This document shows, one piece after another, positions 34,280 to 42,015 of a stretch of 42,959 nt of DNA. The position numbers were made by a program, and so were the translations under genes. Source of the stretch: Bacteroidota bacterium (GTDB taxonomy: Bacteria; Bacteroidota; Bacteroidia; Bacteroidales; F082); contig JAEWWJ010000004.1 of NCBI GenBank assembly GCA_023396415.1, positions 1 to 42,959 of the forward strand, given 5' to 3'. How positions within the stretch are numbered: position 1 is the stretch's first letter; each line of letters opens with the position of its first letter. The notes below the pieces were generated by a model. It searched no databases. It was not told where the DNA came from and worked only from the letters and a program-made list of their open reading frames with translations.

Positions 34280-35257
34280 ATGAACAAAAAAGGACCCGTT
34301 TCACAATTCATTGAACACCACTACCGCCACTTTAATGCCGCGGCTTTGGTGGATGCCGCCAAAGGCTATGAAGCCCATTTAACCGAAGGTGGAAAAATGA
34401 TGATAACATTGGCAGGTGCCATGAGTACCGCCGAATTGGGCATCTCATTGGCCGAGATGATTCGTCAGGATAAAGTACACATCATCTCCTGCACAGGTGC
34501 CAACCTTGAAGAAGATTTGATGAATCTCGTGGCCCACAGCCACTACAAACGTGTGCCTCATTACCGCGATTTAAGTCCGCAAGATGAATGGGAACTGCTC
34601 GAAAACCATTACAACCGCGTTACTGATACCTGCATTCCTGAAGAGGAAGCCTTCCGTCGTTTGCAAAAACATATTGTTGACCTTTGGAAAGCAGCCGAAA
34701 GCAAAGGCGAACGTTATTTCCCACACGAATTTATGTACCAGATGCTCCTTTCAGGCGTGCTGGAACAATACTATGAAATTGATCCAAAAAACTCTTGGAT
34801 GTTGGCCGCAGCCGAAAAAAACCTGCCCATCATCGTTCCGGGTTGGGAAGATTCAACCATGGGGAATATTTTTGCCTCTTATTGCATCAAGGGGGAGCTC
34901 ACCTCAACCACCATGAAAAGTGGTATTGACTATATGATTTGGCTAACCGATTGGTACAGAAACAATTCAGGTGGAAAAGGAGTAGGATTCTTCCAAATTG
35001 GTGGAGGTATCTCGGGCGATTTTCCTATTTGCGTGGTTCCGATGATGTACCAAGATCTTGAATGGACCGATGTTCCATTTTGGTCGTACTTCTGTCAAAT
35101 TTCAGATTCTACCACGAGTTATGGTTCTTATTCAGGGGCTGTGCCCAACGAAAAAATCACCTGGGGAAAATTAGACATCCACACACCAAAATTCATTATC
35201 GAGTCGGATGCCACCATCGTAGCACCACTTATTTTTGCTTATTTGCTGGGAATGTAA
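34280..35257 (+). CDS. Deoxyhypusine-synthase-like protein
   Basis: 325 residues with the deoxyhypusine synthase fold. The NAD site MMITLAGAMSTAELG lies near the start. VPGWEDSTMGNIF and GGGISGDFPICVVPMMYQD are also family marks. SGAVPNEKITWGK carries the WGK lysine (about Lys297) that forms the enzyme-imine intermediate in true DHS. Bacteria have no eIF5A; bacterial homologues include homospermidine-synthase-type and uncharacterised DHS-like enzymes. The likely chemistry is NAD-dependent transfer of a spermidine aminobutyl group to some amine acceptor (inference). It follows cysN by 34 nt on the same strand, an unexpected partner for sulfate activation. Its stop is immediately followed by the stop of the convergent kinase gene. 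Confidence 0.87.
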   Translation: MNKKGPVSQFIEHHYRHFNAAALVDAAKGYEAHLTEGGKMMITLAGAMSTAELGISLAEMIRQDKVHIISCTGANLEEDLMNLVAHSHYKRVPHYRDLSPQDEWELLENHYNRVTDTCIPEEEAFRRLQKHIVDLWKAAESKGERYFPHEFMYQMLLSGVLEQYYEIDPKNSWMLAAAEKNLPIIVPGWEDSTMGNIFASYCIKGELTSTTMKSGIDYMIWLTDWYRNNSGGKGVGFFQIGGGISGDFPICVVPMMYQDLEWTDVPFWSYFCQISDSTTSYGSYSGAVPNEKITWGKLDIHTPKFIIESDATIVAPLIFAYLLGM

Positions 35258-36391
35258 TCAGCTTTTTGGCAGCATAACGCTGAAAACCGTCATGTTTTCT
35301 TCGTCGGAAACGAACGAAACTTTACCCTTTAGGTACTGCTCGGTAAACATTTTGATGCTGTAAGTGCCTATTCCTCTTGCTTGATCTTTGGTTGAAAATG
35401 AACGCTGAAAAATCTGAAGTTGTATATCTTTAGGAATCAGCGTTTCATTTTTTACCCAAATTTCTATACTGTTTTCGGATTCATTTTTCGCGCCAATTGT
35501 TACTTTCATACCTATATCCGAAGCTTCAATCGCATTTTTAAGCAGGTTTACCAGCACGCGTTTCAACAGCAAGGCATCGGTGTTCATTGTCATTTTTTGA
35601 TTGGGAGTGGCGTTGATGATCTCCCTGTTTCTACTCACCTGATGGAACTTCATTTGCAGGATGACCTCGTCAATTAAATTTCCAATTTCAACATTGTCAA
35701 AATTGGTCATCAGCTCACCCCGTTCGGCTGATAAAAGCTGGCGTTGCGAAAGGATTTCTTCAACAAGTGTTTCGCTGAGTCGGGAGGCAATTTTTGTAAA
35801 TTCTTTTTGCTCTGCCGGATCATCGGTAGTTTCTAAAACTTGAATAAAACCTCTAAGGCCTCCGGCGGTGTTGATGATGTCGTGAAAAAACAAGCGTTCG
35901 AGCACGAGACGGCGTTTTTCGTCGGCGATATCTTCAAACGAAAGAACAACAAAACGCTGTTCTTCATAGCGAAAAGGCGAAGCAGTAATTTTGAAATCGA
36001 GTGAAACAGTGCTATCGTTGTGCGTGACCGTGATGCGACATTCGTTTACAAATTTGGTGTTGGTTTTAAGGCAGTCTTGAATGGCATTTACAGCACCACA
36101 AACCCTGCATGATTCGGAAGTTCCGCAGCCGGCAGGCATTTCTTTGGCATGAATACAATCAATCAATTCGCCCGGTCTCATACCAATTACCTCTTCAAAT
36201 TTCTTGAAACCCATAGCTTCGAGCAGGGGCTTGTTGCCATAAACGATCTGCCGCTGTTCGTTCAGGATGGCAGTAATAACAGGCAGCGCATTGATGAGAC
36301 TATTCACCTGTTTAAAACCTGTGAACAAATGATAATCGTTTTCAATTACCGATCTATCGGCCCTTTCGGCAGGAGCAAAATATGTTTCCAT
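35258..36391 (-). CDS. PAS-domain sensor histidine kinase with cysteine cluster
   Basis: 377 residues with no membrane helix, so soluble. A PAS domain (about 30-155) carries four cysteines at 79, 89, 95 and 98 (DCIHAKE, GCGTSESCRVCGAV). The dimerisation helix holds the phospho-accepting His170 (RLFFHDIINTAGGLRGF), and the ATPase domain has the N-box LVNLLKNAIEAS and a GIGTYS glycine box. The usual DxGxG is replaced by IWVKNETLIP, as in a subgroup of Bacteroidota kinases. The Cys cluster suggests a redox or metal/Fe-S input. No response regulator is adjacent. Confidence 0.87.
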   Translation of the reverse strand: METYFAPAERADRSVIENDYHLFTGFKQVNSLINALPVITAILNEQRQIVYGNKPLLEAMGFKKFEEVIGMRPGELIDCIHAKEMPAGCGTSESCRVCGAVNAIQDCLKTNTKFVNECRITVTHNDSTVSLDFKITASPFRYEEQRFVVLSFEDIADEKRRLVLERLFFHDIINTAGGLRGFIQVLETTDDPAEQKEFTKIASRLSETLVEEILSQRQLLSAERGELMTNFDNVEIGNLIDEVILQMKFHQVSRNREIINATPNQKMTMNTDALLLKRVLVNLLKNAIEASDIGMKVTIGAKNESENSIEIWVKNETLIPKDIQLQIFQRSFSTKDQARGIGTYSIKMFTEQYLKGKVSFVSDEENMTVFSVMLPKS

Positions 36392-36442
36392 CCTAATTTT
36401 TTTTCGATTAGAGCAGGTAAAAAAACTGAGCTTTGCTAAAAT

Positions 36443-36613
36443 TTATTTCTTACGTAACAAATATACTGTAAAAAAACCTATCAAAGGGCTCAAAATGAAT
36501 GAAATAAAAAAAATCCACTGCCGACCGGGTTTTTGATGGGCATATTTTTCGGAAATATAAAGGGCGGTCAAATACCAAGCTACGAAAGCGATAGCGATCC
36601 AAAGTCCTGTCAT
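36443..36613 (-). CDS. Small membrane protein (56 residues)
   Basis: It starts at ATG 36611-36613 (TGLWIAIAFVAWYLTALYISEKYAHQ). There are two membrane helices joined by a basic loop (HQKPGRQW), ending FFTVYLLRKK. The open frame runs upstream into the neighbouring gene, but this start gives a sensible protein and lies 2 nt after the stop of the PepSY gene. The tight spacing says the two are translated together. Family not recognised. Confidence 0.65.
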   Translation of the reverse strand: MTGLWIAIAFVAWYLTALYISEKYAHQKPGRQWIFFISFILSPLIGFFTVYLLRKK

Positions 36614-36615
36614 GG

Positions 36616-37170
36616 TTAGTAAAGATAATAAATGATGAAAGCCAAAGGAATGAGAATACCGAGAATGGTGAGCCACGCGCCCCGTGCCGTGATGCCGTCG
36701 GAACCCCGTGGGATTATAATGCCGCTGAGCGCGAGCAACACCAGTGCTCCGCTGAAAATGTCAGAGAACCAAGTCCAATAGGTTGAGGGGTTGTAATGCA
36801 AATAACCAGTTTCGCGAAAGAAAGGCCGTTTTCGTGTCATTTCAACATAGCCGCGACCGGTGCTGAGGTTCATTTCGGCTATGCCTCCGGTCAAGAAAAC
36901 CTTCAGACGATTGTCGTTGGGGAAGTAATGCTTGCGATACACATCACCCACATCGTATTTTTCCATCAGGGCGACGACTTGTTTTTTGTCGGGTTTTGAA
37001 GTAAAAGGCTCTTCAACAATATCTTTATCAATGATGATATAGTTGTGATTCCACTCGTGGCGATGGTTGAGTGCGATGCCCGAAACTGCATAAATGACAG
37101 TCATTGCAAAAAAAAGATAGCCAAAATCGCGGTGGAGGCTTCTGTTCCATTTTCTCCATTTAAATGCCAT
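36616..37170 (-). CDS. PepSY-associated membrane protein
   Basis: 184 residues. Its start, KWRKWNRSLHRDFGYLFFAMTVIYAVSGIALNHRHEWN, is the signature of PepSY-associated TM proteins. A periplasmic PepSY-like part follows (KQVVALMEKYDV ... KVFLTGGIAEMNLSTGRGYVEM), then two further helices (FSGALVLLALSGIII; WLTILGILIPLAFIIYYLY). Relatives sit next to iron-siderophore receptors or cytochromes and some reduce ferric siderophores, so a link to iron handling is possible but not shown. It is followed by the 56-residue membrane protein in the same operon. Confidence 0.85.
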   Translation of the reverse strand: MAFKWRKWNRSLHRDFGYLFFAMTVIYAVSGIALNHRHEWNHNYIIIDKDIVEEPFTSKPDKKQVVALMEKYDVGDVYRKHYFPNDNRLKVFLTGGIAEMNLSTGRGYVEMTRKRPFFRETGYLHYNPSTYWTWFSDIFSGALVLLALSGIIIPRGSDGITARGAWLTILGILIPLAFIIYYLY

Positions 37171-37194
37171 AACTCACAATTGTTGAATGTTTTA

Positions 37195-37232
37195 ATTGAA
37201 AAAACCAGACAGGTGATTGTCTGGTTTTAACT
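37195..37232 (-). terminator. Rho-independent terminator after the OB-fold lipoprotein gene
   Basis: An 11-bp stem with AAAACCAGACA (37201-37211) and TGTCTGGTTTT (37218-37228) has a 6-nt loop. On the minus strand a T-rich tail follows it. It lies just past the stop at 37251. Confidence 0.85.
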
Positions 37233-37250
37233 GAATTTTTTGAATGCTTT

Positions 37251-37832
37251 TTACTCTTCTATCACTTCGTAGGAAACGGCTGTGATAGCGTAGAACGACA
37301 GTTTGGTAACGCCTTGGTTAGCCATCATTGCGCGGTAATTGGTAATTTGTTCGAAGGGATCTTCATCATGATGTTCGCCGGCAGCTTTTTCTTCTTCTGT
37401 TAAAGGCTGGCCTCCACCAAGGTGTTTCGACTCTTCGATGCCGGCTTTTATTTCTTCTTCCCACTCTTGCAAATAGGCTTCGTCAATAACGGTTTCGTCA
37501 ACGGTTCCGGTTACAATAAAGTCATAACCTTCCAATTCGCTGTTAAAAGCCGGCATGTCTTCTCCGGTTACAACTTTTACACGGCCTTCGGTTTCAATGT
37601 CAATGAGGAAAAGTTTCTTTCCGTCGCCTTTGCAAATATGATCGGCAGTTCCTTTGATGGTGACCAATTGACCAACAAGCTCGGGTGCTTTTTCGGTGAA
37701 ATTGCCTACCGTAACTTCAACGGCTGTTTCGGTGTTGGCGGTAGTTTCGTCGGTGGGTTTGGGATTGCTGCTGCAAGCAACAAATAAGGCAGCAACAAAA
37801 CTGAGGGCTAATAATTTTTTCATATGTTTCAT
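37251..37832 (-). CDS. Lipoprotein with OB-fold-like domain
   Basis: 193 residues from ATG 37832; a second ATG 9 nt later is nearly equivalent. The signal peptide ends in a lipobox (LFVACSS), followed by a Thr-rich linker. Next comes VGQLVTIKGTADHICKGDGKKLFLID, which resembles a tRNA_anti/OB-fold lipoprotein family. Residues of about 125-155 are highly charged (QEWEEEIKAGIEESKHLGGG, then EHHDEDPF). Function unknown. A TATCTTTG promoter motif lies 20 nt upstream and a terminator follows, so it is monocistronic. Confidence 0.75.
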   Translation of the reverse strand: MKHMKKLLALSFVAALFVACSSNPKPTDETTANTETAVEVTVGNFTEKAPELVGQLVTIKGTADHICKGDGKKLFLIDIETEGRVKVVTGEDMPAFNSELEGYDFIVTGTVDETVIDEAYLQEWEEEIKAGIEESKHLGGGQPLTEEEKAAGEHHDEDPFEQITNYRAMMANQGVTKLSFYAITAVSYEVIEE

Positions 37833-37852
37833 TTTGGTTAAATTATTACTGA

Positions 37853-37860
37853 CAAAGATA
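37853..37860 (-). promoter_or_regulatory. -7 promoter element of the OB-fold lipoprotein gene
   Basis: The minus strand reads TATCTTTG (TAnnTTTG), 20 nt before the ATG at 37832. Confidence 0.55.
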
Positions 37861-37915
37861 CGTATTTCCACATAAAATGGCTGTTTATCAGCCAAAAAAC
37901 CAAAGCGATTGGGCA

Positions 37916-39436
37916 TTAATCGCCAATAAAAATTTCATCGTCGGGGATGTTGAGGCCATCATAGGCTTTTTCAATTCCGTTGATGTATTCAATTTCGATG
38001 AGTAAAGTTCCATCGTCGTTCCACTTTTTCCAGCTGCCATTGCGTCGGCCCATGAGGTAAGTTCCTTCTTCGCGTTTGGAGCCATCGGGATAAAAATAAA
38101 TGTGTTTTCCGTTGGCATTATCGTCTACAAAACTGCCCTCGAAAGCCGGCACACCATTAGGATAAAAGTGTTTCCATTTTCCTGTCATAAGCCCTTCAAC
38201 GAAAGTGCCTTCCTCGCGCAGCAACCCATTTTGGATGATCCAAAAACCCTCTTCTTCATTGTCAATAAAATCGCCTTGTGCAATGATATTTCCTTCGGGA
38301 CTATACTCGGTGAGCGTTCCATCGCGCAGGCCATCGCGGTAGTTTTCTTCGCGCAGCAGCTGACCCGAGCTGTAAAACCATTGCCATTTTCCGTTGGGTT
38401 TGCCGGCATTGTTGTAAGTTCCTTTTTGTTCAACAGTACCGTTGGGGTAGTAAAAAATCCAATCCCCTACCCTATTTCCATTGGCATAACCGCCTTCGGA
38501 TTTTATTTTTCCGTCGGGATAAAAAGTTTTCCAGCTGCCTTGGTTGAGGCCTTCGTTGCTGATGATTCCTTGGGCTACCATCACACCATTTGCGTAGGTG
38601 TAGGACTGCACCACCTCGCCTTGGGGATTAAACTCACGCCTGATGCCTTCGGGAACGCCTTTGCGGTATGTGGCTTCAATTTTCACTTTTCCGTCGGGAT
38701 AATAGTCGCGCCGCAGCTCAAGACGGGCCACTTCTTCGGCACTTTCCTGACGGATGTCATCAATAAATTTTTCAATTTTACTGAGGTTTCCTTGTTGGTC
38801 GAAGCTTTTAAAAATGCCGTTTTTACGGCCATTTTTAAAATTGCCTTGTTGTTTCAATGTGCCATCGTCGTAAAACCATTTCCATACCCCTTGGGCGTTG
38901 TTGTCTGCGTCTCGGCGGTTGATGCGTTCGCGATCAACAATATATCCTCTTTTGTAAGTTGTTAGCTCAATTATGGTTCCTAAAGTGTCGTAAGTAAGAG
39001 CCAGACCTTCTTCAAGGCCATTGGAAAAAGGAACGCTTTTTATCAGTCTATTTTTGAGGTCATAAGTAGTGGTAAGCCCTGTTTTGAGGTCGTTGAGAAA
39101 GTTTTCAACCACTGTAGCATCGCTTAAAAAGGTGGTACGTGGTCCATTTTTTTTGCCTTGCAGATATGTGATTTCGAGGGTAAGGATACCATTTTCGTCA
39201 TAAAATTTCCACAGGCTGTCGAGCAGGAAGTTTTTTCTGTTTCCTTCCGATTTGAGGCTTCCCGATTCGTGATAGGTTTTCCAATAGCCATCGGGCTTAT
39301 TATTCACAAGAAAACCTTCGCTTGATTTTATCCCATTTGGATAAAAATATTCTGCTGCAAAAGTGTCTCTTACCTGTTCTTGACCCCAAGCACTGATAAA
39401 GAATAAAGTTAAAACGATGGAAAATAAGCCTTTCAT
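37916..39436 (-). CDS. Secreted MORN/YwqK-repeat protein
   Basis: 506 residues from ATG 39436 (KGLFSIVLTLFFISAWGQ, signal peptide); the upstream extension of 17 codons is rejected. Almost the whole protein is built of about 18-20 tandem repeats of roughly 22-25 residues with the pattern G.W..YY.NG.....G.Y..G...G (for example WKTFYPDGKIKSEGGYANG). These are MORN-like repeats classed as YwqK. No T9SS tail is present. The family is often labelled 'antitoxin' from YwqK, but no toxin is next to it. Its ATG comes 13 nt after the stop of the lipoprotein gene 39450-39998, so the two probably form an operon. Confidence 0.85.
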   Translation of the reverse strand: MKGLFSIVLTLFFISAWGQEQVRDTFAAEYFYPNGIKSSEGFLVNNKPDGYWKTYHESGSLKSEGNRKNFLLDSLWKFYDENGILTLEITYLQGKKNGPRTTFLSDATVVENFLNDLKTGLTTTYDLKNRLIKSVPFSNGLEEGLALTYDTLGTIIELTTYKRGYIVDRERINRRDADNNAQGVWKWFYDDGTLKQQGNFKNGRKNGIFKSFDQQGNLSKIEKFIDDIRQESAEEVARLELRRDYYPDGKVKIEATYRKGVPEGIRREFNPQGEVVQSYTYANGVMVAQGIISNEGLNQGSWKTFYPDGKIKSEGGYANGNRVGDWIFYYPNGTVEQKGTYNNAGKPNGKWQWFYSSGQLLREENYRDGLRDGTLTEYSPEGNIIAQGDFIDNEEEGFWIIQNGLLREEGTFVEGLMTGKWKHFYPNGVPAFEGSFVDDNANGKHIYFYPDGSKREEGTYLMGRRNGSWKKWNDDGTLLIEIEYINGIEKAYDGLNIPDDEIFIGD

Positions 39437-39449
39437 AAGCGGACCAAAA

Positions 39450-39998
39450 TTATTTTGAACCACTGATTGAGCGACCCGGAGCAACACGTTCTTCTGTTTT
39501 GAATTTGAAAATATCTTCCAGTTTCACTTTCAATAATGCACGTTCGCCTCCCGGGACAATGTAGAAAAAGGTGGTATCGTAGTTAATTTTACCTTCTTTG
39601 TTTTTCCATTCGAGGGCCGATATACGGTATTTGTCTTGCGAATCGCGAACAAATTTCAGCTGTCGGTTTTCGCCTTGTTCAAAAGCCACATCAATCATGT
39701 TGTCATTAAAAGTTTCGCACAATCCGGGGGTATTTTTTTTAATGATGATGCGTTCGATAAATTCACCATTCTCAAAGCGAATTTTTCCTGAAGCCACTTT
39801 CGTTTCTTCGTAGCTTAAATTGCGGTATAAGACAATTTTATGTGAATTATAAAACTGAATTTGATCTACCGTAATATCATAACTTTCAACGTTTTCGCGA
39901 ATGGACTGCGTAAAATACACCGCTTTACGACTAGCACATGCCGAAAGTAATCCTACGGATAATAGTGCAAGCAATACAAACAGTTTGTTTGTTTTCAT
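39450..39998 (-). CDS. Lipoprotein of unknown function
   Basis: 182 residues. The signal peptide has a lipobox (LLSACAS) with lipidation at about Cys21. The mature part begins RKAVYFTQSIRENVESYDI and is beta-rich, with KIVLYRNLSYEE, FERIIIKKNTPG and VPGGERALLKVKLEDIF. No family recognised. It lies between nadA (10 nt downstream of nadA's stop) and the YwqK-repeat gene, all leftward, probably in one transcription unit. Confidence 0.75.
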   Translation of the reverse strand: MKTNKLFVLLALLSVGLLSACASRKAVYFTQSIRENVESYDITVDQIQFYNSHKIVLYRNLSYEETKVASGKIRFENGEFIERIIIKKNTPGLCETFNDNMIDVAFEQGENRQLKFVRDSQDKYRISALEWKNKEGKINYDTTFFYIVPGGERALLKVKLEDIFKFKTEERVAPGRSISGSK

Positions 39999-40008
39999 GT
40001 TGATGATT

Positions 40009-40950
40009 TTATTTGATCAGACCCAGTTGAACTGACATTTCAAGCATTTTTTCAATAGGTTTTCTACTTTTTTCTATCACATCTGCCGGTAAATTTATGG
40101 CAGGCTGCTCATTTTTGAGTGCAAGATAGAGTTTTTCCATTGTATTGAGCTTCATATACGGACAATCATTGCAGCTGCAAGTTTCGTCGGTAGGCACGAT
40201 TAAAAATGTTTTTTCAGGCGAACTTTGTTGCATCCGATGCAAAATACCCGTTTCGGTGGCCACAATAAACTTTTGCGCTTCACTTTTTGCAGTAAAGTTG
40301 AGCAGAGCGGTGGTTGAACCAACAAAATCGGCAAGTTCCAACACTTGTGCTTTACATTCGGGATGTGCAATAAGCAGCGCATCAGGGTTTTCTATCTTCA
40401 TACGAATGACTGCTTCGGCCGAAAGAATATCATGCACTTCGCAAGTTCCATCCCATAAAACCATTTGGCGACCGCTAACATTGTTGATGTAAGCCCCTAA
40501 ATTTTTGTCGGGCGCAAAGATTATTTTTTGGTCTTTAGGCAAGGCATTTACCAATTGCACGGCATTGCCCGAAGTGCAGATGAGATCGGACATGGTTTTG
40601 ATTTCGGCTGAGCAATTGATGTAAGAAATAACCATATGATCAGGATGTTGCTTCACAAAAGCGGCAAAAGGCTCGGCTGGACAACTGTCGGCCAACGAAC
40701 AACCTGCATTCAGATCGGGCAGCACCACCAGCTTGCCTGGATTCAAAATTTTTGCGGTCTCGGCCATAAAATGAACCCCTGCAAAAACAATCATATCAGC
40801 CTTTGTTTTGGCCGCTTGCTGTGCCAATCCCAAGCTATCACCCACATAATCAGCTATATCTTGAATTTCCGGCACTTGGTAATAGTGGGCCAAAATAAGT
40901 GCATTTTTGCTCTTTCGAAGTCGGTTGATTTCAGTTACAAAATCTATCAC
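40009..40950 (-). CDS. nadA: Quinolinate synthase NadA
   Basis: About 313 residues from GTG 40950. No in-frame ATG exists upstream; TTG at 41037 would give 342 residues, and the true start may lie between. The family motifs are clear: ALILAHYYQVPEIQDIADYVGDSL, FAGVHFMAETAKIL, DLNAGCSLADSCP, CTSGNA, HPEC and the C-terminal CSCNDCPYM. They hold the three [4Fe-4S] cysteines. It condenses iminoaspartate with dihydroxyacetone phosphate to quinolinate for NAD synthesis. nadB and nadC are not in the window. It is the first leftward gene after the candidate replication origin. Confidence 0.93.
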   Translation of the reverse strand: MIDFVTEINRLRKSKNALILAHYYQVPEIQDIADYVGDSLGLAQQAAKTKADMIVFAGVHFMAETAKILNPGKLVVLPDLNAGCSLADSCPAEPFAAFVKQHPDHMVISYINCSAEIKTMSDLICTSGNAVQLVNALPKDQKIIFAPDKNLGAYINNVSGRQMVLWDGTCEVHDILSAEAVIRMKIENPDALLIAHPECKAQVLELADFVGSTTALLNFTAKSEAQKFIVATETGILHRMQQSSPEKTFLIVPTDETCSCNDCPYMKLNTMEKLYLALKNEQPAINLPADVIEKSRKPIEKMLEMSVQLGLIK

Positions 40951-41040
40951 GGCATTTTTTTTTAATTGAAACAGTTTAATTTCATCCGACAAATTTAACA
41001 CAAATAGAGCTGAACTGCGTAGCACCGTGGTGAGCAATCC

Positions 41041-41505
41041 CCTTAATATTAAAATGTTTTTAAAAAATTATATTAGTAGTATTAATGGCTGTTGATAGCT
41101 GTATAACTTTTTGACGAAAAACTTGCTTTTTTGAGTTATGAAATCTTATCAACAGCTTGTTCACATTTTGAAAGCCGAAATGGCTTGAAGGATAAGCTGT
41201 TAGTTTTTTAGACTTTTGAAAGGTTTTTAAAAATTGTTGAAAAGATTTTTCGTTTTCAGCTTTATTTTTGTTGACAAAGTTGTTGACAAAGAATGATAAA
41301 AACAGGGTTTTTGTTCATAACTTTCATTTTGTTGAAAACCATCGAATTTTTTCAAAGGTTATCATTTTTCATTAACAGGCTATTAACAAAAAAAAAATAT
41401 TTATGTTGATAACTACGTAAACCGTTCGATTATAAATAATTAACCTATAAATGACCTATAATGCCTCAAAAAACAAAGTGTTCAGAAACAAGCACAAACA
41501 TTAAG
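41041..41505. other. oriC: Candidate chromosomal replication origin (oriC): AT-rich region with DnaA-box-like repeats
   Basis: Seven 9-mers of the type TGTTGANAA/G (reverse complement TTNTCAACA) lie at 41090-41098, 41146-41154 (inverted), 41235-41243, 41269-41277, 41281-41289, 41330-41338 and 41404-41412. The inverted copy is exactly TTATCAACA. A related TTGTTCACA lies at 41157-41165. Six of the seven point the same way. AT-rich blocks flank the set (41041-41090 and 41341-41460) and could unwind. Genes diverge from it: seven leftward genes on the left and rpiB-lutB on the right, as expected when replication forks leave in both directions. DnaA is not in the window. A cluster of binding sites for another regulator is the main alternative. 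Confidence 0.6.
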
Positions 41506-41531
41506 TTGCGGTAGAAAATTCGATATTTTTG
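41506..41531 (+). promoter_or_regulatory. Putative promoter of rpiB
   Basis: TTG at 41506-41508 and TATTTTTG at 41524-41531 have a 15-nt spacer, slightly short for this promoter class. The ATG at 41548 is 16 nt downstream. Confidence 0.5.
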
Positions 41532-41547
41532 TAAAAATTTATGAACA

Positions 41548-42015
41548 ATGAATCCCAACCAACAAATTATACCTATAGCAAGTGACCACGGTGGCTATGC
41601 TATGAAAAGCTTCTTAATCGTCCGTTTGCAAGCCGCCGGATATGAGGTTAAAGACTTCGGAACTTTTTCGGAAGACAGTGTGGATTACCCTGATTATATA
41701 CATCCCATGGCTTCAGCCGTAAATGCAGGAAGCTATTCGAGAGGCATTATTTTGTGCGGAAGCGGCAACGGAGCGCAAATGGTAGCCAACAAATATCCGC
41801 TTGTGCGTGCAGCTTTGTGCTGGGATGTTGAACAAACCGAACTCACCCGTCGGCACAACGATGCCAATATTTTATCGTTGCCGGGTCGTTTTATTCCGTT
41901 TGAAACAGCGTGGCAAATGGTTCAAGTGTTTTTAACTACACCTTTTGAAGGTGGCCGTCATGGACAGCGTGTCGAAAAAATTTCAGCAAACTTAAAACTT
42001 GACTCCAATGGCTGA
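41548..42015 (+). CDS. rpiB: Ribose-5-phosphate isomerase B
   Basis: 155 residues, close to the usual length. IPIASDHGGYAMK holds the conserved Asp-His of the active site; DSVDYPDYIHPMA and GIILCGSGNGAQMVANK (the Cys and the phosphate-binding GSGNG) follow, then RRHNDANILSLPGRFI. It interconverts ribose-5-phosphate and ribulose-5-phosphate in the pentose phosphate pathway; the family also includes allose-6-phosphate isomerases. It overlaps the following lutB-like gene by 8 nt, so the two are translationally linked. Confidence 0.95.
   Translation: MNPNQQIIPIASDHGGYAMKSFLIVRLQAAGYEVKDFGTFSEDSVDYPDYIHPMASAVNAGSYSRGIILCGSGNGAQMVANKYPLVRAALCWDVEQTELTRRHNDANILSLPGRFIPFETAWQMVQVFLTTPFEGGRHGQRVEKISANLKLDSNG

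Noticed and set aside
37916..39436. A toxin-antitoxin system (YwqK label)
   Set aside because: The protein has a signal peptide, is made only of repeats and has no toxin neighbour.
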